DNA from: an uncultured Muribaculaceae bacterium
GTDB lineage: Bacteria > Bacteroidota > Bacteroidia > Bacteroidales > Muribaculaceae
Direction of reading: 5' to 3'
DNA: 64,000 nucleotides
Assembly (NCBI GenBank): GCA_910578665.1
Contig: CAJTQU010000003.1
Location: 84,424 to 148,423, forward strand
The translations under genes were made by a program, and so were the position numbers. Below are positions 7,170 through 14,983 of this stretch, piece by piece. The notes under the pieces were generated by a model that was given only the letters and a program-made list of their open reading frames with translations, was not told the DNA's origin and made no database searches. Position 1 is the first letter of the stretch. Every line of letters begins with the position of its first letter.

Positions 7170-9938
7170 ATGGATACGCCACGCCTTTTCCTTCTTGATG
7201 CATACGCCCTGGTGTTCAGGGCGTATTACGCTCTGATACGCATGCCGCGTATCACATCGTCCGGAATGAACACCTCTGCCATCTTCGGCTTCGTCAACAC
7301 TCTTGAAGAATTGCTGCGCAAAGAGCGCCCCTCGCATATAGCCGTGTGTTTCGACCCCCAGGGACCCACTTTCCGGCATGAGGCATACGAGGCCTACAAA
7401 GGGGAGCGCGAAGCCACTCCTGAGGATATAAAGGCGGCTATACCTATTATAAAGGAGATTATAAGGGCTTATAACATTCCCATAATCGAGGCGCCCGGAT
7501 TTGAGGCCGACGATGTGATAGGCACCATGGCAAATCTCGCTTCTGCCGAAGGGTTTACCACATACATGATGACGCCCGACAAGGATTTCGGACAGCTGGT
7601 CTCTCCCACAGTGCTGCAATACAAGCCTGCATACCGAGGCCAGGATTTCGAACTGAGAGGACCGGCAGAGGTGTGTGCCCGTTATGATATAGAAAGACCG
7701 GAACAGGTGACCGACATACTGGCCCTTATGGGCGACAAGGCCGACAATATCCCGGGCTGTCCCGGGGTCGGCGAAAAAACCGCTTCGAAACTTGTGGCAG
7801 AATTCGGCAGTGTGGAGGCACTGATAGCCGGCACCGACCGCCTAAAAGGGTCTATTAAAAAAAAAGTGGAAGAAAATGCCGAACAAATCACTTTTTCTAA
7901 ATTTCTGGCCACCATACGCACTGATGTGCCGCTGGAGGTAGCGCCCTCAGACCTGGCACGACAGCCGGAAAACACCCAGAAGCTTTTTGAATTGTTCCGC
8001 CAACTGGAATTCCGCACTCTTGTGAAGCGCGTGGAGGAACGTCTGGGCCTGGACAAGCCGGCAGCACAGGCTGCCAGGCAAAGCATACAGGGATCTTTAT
8101 TTGACGATGAAGAGGCACCGGCTGACGCAGGAGGACAGACGCCGATGCCGACCGTTACCACCGACTACGCGGCCATAGCATCTGCCGAAGAGATGGAGGA
8201 ATTCGGCAAACAAGCAAGGAGATGCACGGAATTGGCTATATTTACGGTGGCCGACAGCGATAGCGACATGCGCGCCGAACCGGAGGGATGGGCCGTGGCA
8301 GACGCCCCGGGCAGGGCACGCTATCTGACGGCATCGCTGCCAGGCGCCGCAGAGCTCGTGGCAGATCTATATTCGGCCGCCGGCATAACCATCATAAGCG
8401 CCGATGTGAAGCGCGACTATGTGGTCCTGGCCAATATGCCTCAGACACAGGCAGTGGCCCCGTCCGGATATTTCGACATACGCATCGCGCACTACCTGCT
8501 CGAGCCAGAGATGCGCCACGGCACGGAGATGCTGGCCTCATCGTATCTGGGCATGCATGTGCCCGACTATGAGTCTGTAGGGGGAAAGGGAGCCAAGCGC
8601 GTGCCTCCCTCGCGTCTTGATAAAAAAGCACTGCTCGAATGGGCGTGCGCACAGGCCGACGCGGCTCTCAGGCTTCACACGCCGCTGCGGGAAGCCGTGG
8701 AAAAGGAGGGCATGACGCCGCTGCTGCGCGACGTGGAACTTCCGCTGGCCATAGTGCTTGCCGATATGGAGCGCGCAGGCGTGCGTATAGACGTGGGCGC
8801 GCTGAATGACGCCGCGGCACAGATGAGAAACCGCCTGGCCGGACTGGAACGCGAGGTGTTCGAACTGGCCGGCGAGGAATTCAACATAGGATCTCCGGCC
8901 AAGGTAGGCGAAATACTGTTTGACCGCATGCAGCTGGATGCCAAAGCAAAAAAAACCAAGACCGGACAGTATTCCACATCGGAAGAGGTCCTCGAAAAGA
9001 TAGCCCATCTAAACCCTATAGTTGGCAAGATACTGGAACACCGGCAGCTCAAGAAGCTGCTGAACACATATCTCACCGCACTGCCGGCCAGCATCAATCC
9101 GGCCACCGGCAAAATACACACTACCTACAACCAGACGGTCACGGCCACCGGCCGCATCTCGTCGTCAGAGCCAAACCTGCAGAACATACCGGTGCGCGAC
9201 CAGGAGGGCCGTGACATACGCCGCGCCTTTATCCCCGACCCGGGGCACACGTTCCTCTCGGCAGACTATAGTCAGATAGAACTGCGACTGATGGCCGATT
9301 TTGCCGGTGACGAAGTAATGCTCGACGCCTTTGCCCACGGCCGCGACATACATGCAACGACGGCGGCGAAGATCTACCACCTCTCTCTGGACCAGGTGGA
9401 CGAGACGCAGCGACGACATGCCAAGACAGCCAACTTCGGCATCATATACGGTATCTCGGCTTTCGGCCTGTCATCACGCCTGGGCATACCGCGCAGCGAG
9501 GCAAAAGAACTGATAGACGGATATTTCGCCACATTCCCGGCCGTACAGCAGTATATGGCTGACAGCATGGAGCAAGCACGCGAGCAAGGCTATGTGGAAA
9601 CTATCATGGGACGCCGCCGGCGCCTGCCCGACATCAACAGTCGCAACCCCGTGGTGCGCGGCTACGCCGAGCGCAACGCTATAAACGCCCCCATACAGGG
9701 TTCTGCCGCCGACATAATCAAGACCGCCATGGTGCGTATACACGACGAAATGAAAGAGCGCGGCATGAAAAGCCGTATGATAATGCAGGTGCACGACGAA
9801 CTCAACTTCGACGTAATACCCGAAGAACTGCCGGCCATGCGCGAACTCGTGGCGCGCCGCATGCAGGAGGCCTACACGGGACGCGTAAGCCTTACAGCCT
9901 CGATGGGCGCCGGAGACAACTGGCTCGACGCCCACTGA
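7170..9938 (+). CDS. polA: DNA polymerase I
   Basis: A 922-residue DNA polymerase for repair and Okazaki-fragment processing. An N-terminal 5'-3' exonuclease domain (about 1-290, opening with LFLLDAYALVFRAYYA) is followed by a 3'-5' exonuclease-like domain and a complete polymerase domain: motif A DYSQIELRLMAD, motif B around RRHAKTANFGIIYG, motif C MQVHDELNFD. The middle domain has lost its proofreading residues: no Asp-x-Glu in its first strand (LAIFTVADSDSD) and Gln where the last catalytic Asp should be (WACAQAD). The start at 7170 (MDTPRLFLLD) is chosen from family alignment and from the promoter at 7119-7149. Confidence 0.97.
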   Translation: MDTPRLFLLDAYALVFRAYYALIRMPRITSSGMNTSAIFGFVNTLEELLRKERPSHIAVCFDPQGPTFRHEAYEAYKGEREATPEDIKAAIPIIKEIIRAYNIPIIEAPGFEADDVIGTMANLASAEGFTTYMMTPDKDFGQLVSPTVLQYKPAYRGQDFELRGPAEVCARYDIERPEQVTDILALMGDKADNIPGCPGVGEKTASKLVAEFGSVEALIAGTDRLKGSIKKKVEENAEQITFSKFLATIRTDVPLEVAPSDLARQPENTQKLFELFRQLEFRTLVKRVEERLGLDKPAAQAARQSIQGSLFDDEEAPADAGGQTPMPTVTTDYAAIASAEEMEEFGKQARRCTELAIFTVADSDSDMRAEPEGWAVADAPGRARYLTASLPGAAELVADLYSAAGITIISADVKRDYVVLANMPQTQAVAPSGYFDIRIAHYLLEPEMRHGTEMLASSYLGMHVPDYESVGGKGAKRVPPSRLDKKALLEWACAQADAALRLHTPLREAVEKEGMTPLLRDVELPLAIVLADMERAGVRIDVGALNDAAAQMRNRLAGLEREVFELAGEEFNIGSPAKVGEILFDRMQLDAKAKKTKTGQYSTSEEVLEKIAHLNPIVGKILEHRQLKKLLNTYLTALPASINPATGKIHTTYNQTVTATGRISSSEPNLQNIPVRDQEGRDIRRAFIPDPGHTFLSADYSQIELRLMADFAGDEVMLDAFAHGRDIHATTAAKIYHLSLDQVDETQRRHAKTANFGIIYGISAFGLSSRLGIPRSEAKELIDGYFATFPAVQQYMADSMEQAREQGYVETIMGRRRRLPDINSRNPVVRGYAERNAINAPIQGSAADIIKTAMVRIHDEMKERGMKSRMIMQVHDELNFDVIPEELPAMRELVARRMQEAYTGRVSLTASMGAGDNWLDAH

Positions 9939-9953
9939 GGCCGTCCGGGCCTA

Positions 9954-10463
9954 TCAGTCCAGGTCGATAGACGAAGGCGCCACTATGTCGAAATTATACT
10001 TGATCGTGTCCATCACGAACAACGATTCGATAGTACCGATTGAGTCTATGCGGCCCAGGACGTTAACTATAAAATTCTTATAATATTTCATATCTGGCGC
10101 ATTTATCCGCAGAAGGTAGTCATACTGGCCCGATATGTGGTAACACTCCGACACCTCGGGTATCTCCTTTATGACCGATACGAAGTCAGACACGACATCA
10201 AAAGTGAGCTGGCGCAGCTTGACCATACTGTAGACACAGAAACCCCTGTACACCTTGTCGGGATCGACTATGGTCACATACTTGGATATATAACCGTTTG
10301 CCTCCAGCCTCTTCCATCTCTCAAAGACCGGTGTAGCCGACAACCGAACCTCGGCGGCAAGCTCCTTAAGCGTGATACGGGCATTCCGCTGCAGGATAGA
10401 CAGTATTTTCAGGTCTGTCTTGTCCAGACGGCGCACAGTTGTTTTTTCTGTTTGATTAGTCAT
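9954..10463 (-). CDS. Lrp/AsnC-family transcriptional regulator
   Basis: A 169-residue regulator. Residues about 13-65 form the AsnC-type helix-turn-helix (LDKTDLKILSILQRNARITL... then SATPVFERWKRLEANGYI), and about 75-155 the ligand-binding RAM domain with the family pattern VSECYHISGQYDYLLRI. Such proteins sense amino acids and control their metabolism. It converges on polA with 15 bases between stops. An alanine-dehydrogenase-like gene lies 1.5 kb away in the same direction; Lrp-type regulators often control such genes, so a link is plausible but unproven. Confidence 0.92.
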   Translation of the reverse strand: MTNQTEKTTVRRLDKTDLKILSILQRNARITLKELAAEVRLSATPVFERWKRLEANGYISKYVTIVDPDKVYRGFCVYSMVKLRQLTFDVVSDFVSVIKEIPEVSECYHISGQYDYLLRINAPDMKYYKNFIVNVLGRIDSIGTIESLFVMDTIKYNFDIVAPSSIDLD

Positions 10464-10537
10464 ATTCGTTGTTATTTATTATATTTTTCTATTTAAAAAT
10501 CTGCCTACAGGGTCTTTCTCCAAATTACTATATTAAC

Positions 10538-10568
10538 TTGTTTGTTATTTCTAATATTACTAATTTTG
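10538..10568 (+). promoter_or_regulatory. Promoter of a stand-alone RNA
   Basis: TTG (10538-10540), 20 bases, TAATTTTG (10561-10568), pointing right. The next plus-strand gene is more than 4 kb away, so the transcript is not a known mRNA. Confidence 0.7.
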
Positions 10569-10572
10569 CAAT

Positions 10573-10803
10573 GTCGATGATACGTTCATGGACAGTGTGA
10601 TATGTCTTTCTGATGTGTGAATTTTATCCAGACATTGTAAAACCGCAAGTTGAAAAAGAATATTAGGTAGTAAATAATTAGTTGAAAAAGCGTAATTAGA
10701 TAATTGGAACGACACAATGATGTAGTAAGCAATAGTTTATTCCCATTCACATCAGACATTGAGTGCTTTATACAGTCAGACAATATTGTCTGACTGTTTT
10801 TTT
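10573..10803 (+). ncRNA. Candidate structured noncoding RNA, about 230 nt
   Basis: The segment has its own promoter (10538-10568) and ends in a perfect terminator (10772-10803). Near its 5' end TGTCTTTCTGATGTG (10603-10617) can pair with CACATCAGACA (10748-10758), with small bulges, closing a loop of about 130 bases; CATTGT (10632-10637) can pair with ACAATG inside. GTTGAAAAAG occurs twice in the middle. A long closing stem around a large, mostly open centre is the architecture of 6S RNA, but I cannot confirm that identity. The only open frame is a 17-codon one (10613-10666) that I do not trust. Confidence 0.5.
10772..10803 (+). terminator. Perfect Rho-independent terminator
   Basis: A 12-bp stem without real loop (CAGTCAGACAAT and its exact complement, 10773-10796) followed by seven T on the plus strand. 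The minus strand has no T run after the hairpin, so it works for the plus-strand transcript. Confidence 0.85.
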
Positions 10804-10847
10804 GCATATACGCGCGCCGCGGTATGCAGAAAATGATACTATGGCAG

Positions 10848-11948
10848 TCACAACGTCCCATTCCGGTATATTTCTGCCAGTGCCGCCGCGAAACGCGGCC
10901 AGCCCAGACAATTCTCATAACGCAGCCTGGAGGCGGTGCCCATGCGCTGCAGCACGTCACCATCGCCGGCCATATGCCTTAAAGCCTGCTTCATGGCATC
11001 GACATCGCCGGGAGACACAAACAGGGCTTCGGCCCCTTCGGCCATGTATTCGCGCTGGGCGCCGTTGTCAGTACACACCACCCCTCTGCCATGCGCCATA
11101 AACATGGCCGTGGGCAGACTGAAAGCCTCGCGTACATGCGACGGCACGACACCAAAATGGCAAGTATCCATCAACGGATGTATATCCACAGGACCGTTAC
11201 GCCAATCAATCATGTCCATGACCCCCAGACGGTCGGCAAGGCGTTTCATCATATCTATATAGTCAGGATCGCCTGGTCCGACTATGCGCGCCCGGGCGCG
11301 CATCCCTCTCAAGGCTTCCAGCGCGGACACAAACGTCTCTACCCCCTTGCCCGGCACCACACGGCCATAAAACATGGCTATCTTCGGCCCCGTCTGCGGC
11401 AGCGGCGCATAACCCTGCCCCGGCATATAGATACTGCTGTGCAGAGTATGCACACGGTCTGCCGGAACCGGTGACAACCCGTCCGGCCATGCCGACATGA
11501 ACGTGTCCCGGGCCAGACGGCTCACAAAGACCAGCGCGTGCAGGTTGCGGCAGATGCGCCTTGCGAGCCAGGTGTCACGGCCCGGCCGCACGCGGTGGCA
11601 TGTGAGCACGACCCTGACATCGCGCCGGCGCGACAGCTTGCGGGCCAGCAACGCCAGAAAAGCATCGCGGTACTTGTGGGTATGCACCACTGTCAGGGCG
11701 TCGGTGTGCCTAAGATGGTGAGACAGTGATACCACGGTGGCCAGATCGGCATATCCCCGTAGCGGCAGATGCCTCACCCTCACGCCGTGGGCGCGAAACG
11801 GGGTGTCTATGGCAGCCATGTCACGGGTAAACACCGACACGCGCCACCCCATTTCGGAAAAGCCCCGGCATATGTCCAGGGCATATTCCTCGCGTCCTCC
11901 CCAGAACGAAGAGGACAGGATGTGTATCAGGCGCGGCGTGTCTGGCAT
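10848..11948 (-). CDS. GT4-type glycosyltransferase
   Basis: A 366-residue GT-B glycosyltransferase without signal peptide. The N-terminal half begins with a sugar-acceptor Rossmann domain (HILSSSFWGGREEYALDICRGF), the C-terminal half has KIAMFYGRVVPGKGVETFVSAL and the donor-binding region. In the usual E-x7-E motif the first Glu is present (REAFSLPTAMF) but the second position is Met, so donor handling may differ. It is the last gene of a four-gene minus-strand operon, 11 bases after the alanine-dehydrogenase-like gene. Probably builds a surface polysaccharide; substrate unknown. Confidence 0.85.
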   Translation of the reverse strand: MPDTPRLIHILSSSFWGGREEYALDICRGFSEMGWRVSVFTRDMAAIDTPFRAHGVRVRHLPLRGYADLATVVSLSHHLRHTDALTVVHTHKYRDAFLALLARKLSRRRDVRVVLTCHRVRPGRDTWLARRICRNLHALVFVSRLARDTFMSAWPDGLSPVPADRVHTLHSSIYMPGQGYAPLPQTGPKIAMFYGRVVPGKGVETFVSALEALRGMRARARIVGPGDPDYIDMMKRLADRLGVMDMIDWRNGPVDIHPLMDTCHFGVVPSHVREAFSLPTAMFMAHGRGVVCTDNGAQREYMAEGAEALFVSPGDVDAMKQALRHMAGDGDVLQRMGTASRLRYENCLGWPRFAAALAEIYRNGTL

Positions 11949-11959
11949 CGTGGCTATAT

Positions 11960-13045
11960 TCAGTTAGACTGGGTGAAGAGCATACCCAGGTCCAGTGACG
12001 GCATACCCAGTTTCGTGGCTATCGCCTTATCCACAAGGCATCCGCGATATGTGACAACACCTAACTGCACTCCGGCCAGATTGGACACCTGGCGGTTGAT
12101 ACCGCCCATGGCGAGTGTCTCCGAGAAGAAGTTGACCAGACAGTTGCTCATCGACATTGCCACCGTGCGCGGCACAATGATCGAAGGCGTGGTGTCTTCC
12201 AGATCCAGCAGGTATACATTGTCTTTCATCGCAAGCGACAGCTGCTTGGGAAAGCTGAAGTCGCGCGTGCAGCGGTCAAGGATTATCACATCGGCACTCT
12301 TGACATCGTTGTAAAGCACCTTGGGATGCACCACCGACGTGATAAGTGTGTTGCCGCACTCGGACTGGGCCTCGTAGAGCGATGAAATATCATTGTCCAT
12401 CAGCGTGACGCGCGCCCCTACCTGCAGTGCGGCCTTGGCTGCCGCCTGCACGCGCCATCCGGCACCTATTATGAGCACCTCGCACGGCTGGAGACCGGGC
12501 ATTCCGGAAAGCAGCACGCCCTTGCCCTCGCCCAGAAACGAAAGCCCCTCCTGGGCATACAATATGGCGGCACGCCCGTCTATCTCGTCAAGCATACGGG
12601 CAAAAATCGGTATCTCGTTGTCAGATTCCATGCGGTCAAGCGCCAGCAGGGTGATATGCATATCTATCAGGGTCTGCACCGTGTCACGCGGCAGCCCGGC
12701 GTCATACAGGGTGACCAGCGTGGCCCCTTTGCGCATCAGACGCGCGTCAGCACATGTGAGCGAACGCACCGACAACACTATGTCGCACGCCAGCGCCTCG
12801 CCGCGCGTCTTGATTTCCACCCCGGCCGCAGCATATGCCTCGTCGGTATAATTAATGTCCAGGCCCGCGCCGCTCTCAAGAACGATGCGGATACCCATAG
12901 TGTGGAGCATACCGCACGCCTCGGGTGTGAGAAACAGGCGTGTCTCATCAGAATCAGGGTAATTATTCAATACTCCGAGTGAAAACGAGCGTCGCTCGGT
13001 ATCATTTTTCGACGGAGCTGTTTTTGTGGCACAAGATGTTGTCAT
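11960..13045 (-). CDS. Alanine dehydrogenase/transhydrogenase-like protein
   Basis: About 361 residues, with the N- and C-terminal AlaDh/PNT domains. ETRLFLTPE near the start matches the substrate-binding region of alanine dehydrogenase, and a Rossmann segment follows in the middle. There, GAGWRVQAAAKAA stands where active enzymes have GxGxxGxxAA: the third glycine is Val, and the conserved catalytic stretches are only loosely kept. It may be an enzyme with altered cofactor use or a non-catalytic relative. The frame opens at 13093; ATG at 13057 or 13045 are more likely starts, and I chose 13045. It lies between aroK and the glycosyltransferase. Confidence 0.7.
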   Translation of the reverse strand: MTTSCATKTAPSKNDTERRSFSLGVLNNYPDSDETRLFLTPEACGMLHTMGIRIVLESGAGLDINYTDEAYAAAGVEIKTRGEALACDIVLSVRSLTCADARLMRKGATLVTLYDAGLPRDTVQTLIDMHITLLALDRMESDNEIPIFARMLDEIDGRAAILYAQEGLSFLGEGKGVLLSGMPGLQPCEVLIIGAGWRVQAAAKAALQVGARVTLMDNDISSLYEAQSECGNTLITSVVHPKVLYNDVKSADVIILDRCTRDFSFPKQLSLAMKDNVYLLDLEDTTPSIIVPRTVAMSMSNCLVNFFSETLAMGGINRQVSNLAGVQLGVVTYRGCLVDKAIATKLGMPSLDLGMLFTQSN

Positions 13046-13101
13046 ATCGTTAATCATTTTATAATCCGAGTATGCCTGCGCGACATGAATCAAAGAACGG
13101 G

Positions 13102-13668
13102 TCAGACATACTCCAAACCAAGTAAATCAATGCAGCGGCCCACCGTTTCGGCTATCTCTCCGCGGCATTCTAGCATAGAACTCTCCAGACTGTAACGGGA
13201 ACGGCTGTAATAAGGTTCACGCGACCTGCCGGCGGCATCGACATAGGCGCCCACCTCCGCACGGGACAGACCTGCTATGGCAGGCCGCCGAGCCCCTGCC
13301 CGGACCAGGCGCTCGACCAGGCGCTCGCGTCCGGCATGCAGCCACACTGTGTCTCCCCTGGAATTCATATAGTCCATATTATCGAAGAAACAGGGAGTGC
13401 CGCCTCCGCAGGCCACTATCACATCGGTCATCTCGCCTACTTCGCGCAGCAGGTTGTACTCGATACGGCGGAAACGCTCTTCGCCCATACGGGCGAAGAT
13501 GTCGCTTACCGAACAGGAAAAACGACCCTCTATATAATGGTCCAGATCCACAAACTGCAACCCGGTGCTGCGGGCCAGGGCCCGGCCCAAAGTCGTTTTG
13601 CCGCAGCCCGGCAGCCCGACCAGAAATACCGGGATTCTCCCCACTGATATGCCGCCACGCGCCTCCAT
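13102..13668 (-). CDS. aroK: Shikimate kinase
   Basis: A 188-residue kinase that phosphorylates shikimate on the way to chorismate. The P-loop GLPGCGKTTLGRAL is at about residues 18-31, DLDHYIE (shikimate-binding Asp) follows, and VACGGGTP carries the glycine-rich substrate loop. A lid region with RRPAIAGLS is present. The open frame extends to 13863 inside the upstream gene, but homologues start near the ATG at 13666-13668, two bases after the previous stop, so I use that. Second gene of the minus-strand operon. Confidence 0.93.
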   Translation of the reverse strand: MEARGGISVGRIPVFLVGLPGCGKTTLGRALARSTGLQFVDLDHYIEGRFSCSVSDIFARMGEERFRRIEYNLLREVGEMTDVIVACGGGTPCFFDNMDYMNSRGDTVWLHAGRERLVERLVRAGARRPAIAGLSRAEVGAYVDAAGRSREPYYSRSRYSLESSMLECRGEIAETVGRCIDLLGLEYV

Positions 13669-13670
13669 AC

Positions 13671-14831
13671 CTATCTGATACCCAGGGCACGTGCCACGCC
13701 GCTGTAGCTGACCATAAAACCTATCTGCCAACCACTGTAATGCCGCACGGCGTCGGTATATACTCCGCGCACGGCATAAGGGGTGAGGCGGAGCGAAGAG
13801 ACATAATGCTCCCGCATATTGCCGAACAGGGGAAACGATGTAACTGCCGAATGGAAATGCCACTCGATGTTTACACCGAACGCCACGTTGAAATCATCTA
13901 TCTCCATGCGCTGCTGGAGCCCGGTCACCGACAGGTTGCCGTCGGCATCAGGCGCCATAGGGCGTGCCGTCCAGTTATAGCCGGTCCACATGCCGCCTAC
14001 ATAAGGTGCTATCGTAATACGCTTGGAATCATACACTGCATAGCCGGCACCAAAACCGATACCCAGGTAATTGGCATTCCTGACATTGGCCCGATAGCCC
14101 TGACCCTCATAGCCGGGAGTGACCAAGGCCTGGTCACGCAATGTCGGTATGGAATAACTTATCAAACCCTCCAGGCGGAAGCGACGCCAGCCGCCCTGCA
14201 GACCGAATGTGAACGCACATCCGCCGGAAAACGCATCAGACAGGCTGCCGGTAGGGAAAACACCGCCCACACCCACATAAAGACCATAGCTCCAGGGACT
14301 GAGAGCCAGGCTCACAGAACCGGGCACGGCTTTTTCGGTCTCCTCGAGAGCACGCCGTATGTCATATTCCCACATCTGGAGAGCACGGTCGGCAGTACCG
14401 TGGCGCGTGTCGGCAGCCATCTTGTCCGATTCCGTCCGGCACAGGTTGCGGTAGTATGCCAGACGGCGGTCTGCCTCAATGCCGTTTATACCGGCGGCCA
14501 GCTCGCGCTGCAGGCGCCGGCTCATGATTTCGGCAAGGTCGAAACGCGCCTGCATATAGCGGAGCATGAGCGGCGTGCGCGCCTCGGGAGAGGCATAGCT
14601 GCGCTCGGGATAAACCACGGCGGCCGACATTACACAGAAATCGCCCTCGGTATCGCCAGTGGTAGACATCACTATGTCGGCGGCAAGGTTGGCCGGAGCA
14701 TCCGGCAATGCCGGGACACCCTTGAATTCTTCCCAGACCAGTGTGCCGGCCTCCCACATACGGGATTCCGGCTCCGCTGCAAGCAGTGCCGGCAGGAACA
14801 AAAGCAGTAATGACAAAAGTATCCTGGACAT
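13671..14831 (-). CDS. DUF922-like domain with lost HExxH, fused to an outer-membrane barrel
   Basis: A 386-residue secreted protein: signal peptide at 1-19 (start at ATG 14829-14831), then WEAGTLVWEEFKG and LMLRYMQARFDLAEIMSRRL. These two stretches resemble the DUF922 family, a predicted zinc protease with W..DF and an L..HEQ.HFD..E helix; here the HExxH positions are Tyr92-Met93-Gln-Ala-Arg96, so a metal site is impossible. From about residue 190 the sequence becomes barrel-like (YGLYVGVGGVFPTGSLSD...), ending in alternating aromatic strands. First gene of the operon with aroK. The family assignment is by eye. Confidence 0.6.
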   Translation of the reverse strand: MSRILLSLLLLFLPALLAAEPESRMWEAGTLVWEEFKGVPALPDAPANLAADIVMSTTGDTEGDFCVMSAAVVYPERSYASPEARTPLMLRYMQARFDLAEIMSRRLQRELAAGINGIEADRRLAYYRNLCRTESDKMAADTRHGTADRALQMWEYDIRRALEETEKAVPGSVSLALSPWSYGLYVGVGGVFPTGSLSDAFSGGCAFTFGLQGGWRRFRLEGLISYSIPTLRDQALVTPGYEGQGYRANVRNANYLGIGFGAGYAVYDSKRITIAPYVGGMWTGYNWTARPMAPDADGNLSVTGLQQRMEIDDFNVAFGVNIEWHFHSAVTSFPLFGNMREHYVSSLRLTPYAVRGVYTDAVRHYSGWQIGFMVSYSGVARALGIR

Positions 14832-14861
14832 AGTTTTAGAGTGTTTCAATTTTTTATGGCC

Positions 14862-14869
14862 TAAAATTA
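14862..14869 (-). promoter_or_regulatory. Possible -7 element for the aroK operon
   Basis: TAATTTTA on the minus strand, one base from TAnnTTTG, 31 bases before the first start codon of the operon. Confidence 0.35.
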
Positions 14870-14923
14870 GTGATAATTTCTGAATTACCATGGTTTTTCT
14901 TTAAGAAATTTCACATATTACCA

Positions 14924-14959
14924 TAAATTTGCATGTTCGCGCAGTTATGACTAACTTCG
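14924..14959 (+). promoter_or_regulatory. Promoter region of the MATE gene
   Basis: Two overlapping readings: TAAATTTG at 14924-14931 as a -7 element, or TTTG at 14928-14931 as -33 with TAACTTCG 20 bases later (14952-14959). Either puts a start 15-50 bases before the gene. Confidence 0.5.
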
Positions 14960-14983
14960 CGGCCTGTCTTTAAAATATTATTT

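Noticed and set aside
10613..10666. 17-codon frame inside the first RNA candidate
   Set aside because: Too short, no ribosome-binding context, and its first codons are part of the closing stem of the RNA.
13669..13863. N-terminal extension of aroK
   Set aside because: It runs antiparallel in frame through the end of the upstream gene; homologues start two bases after that gene's stop.
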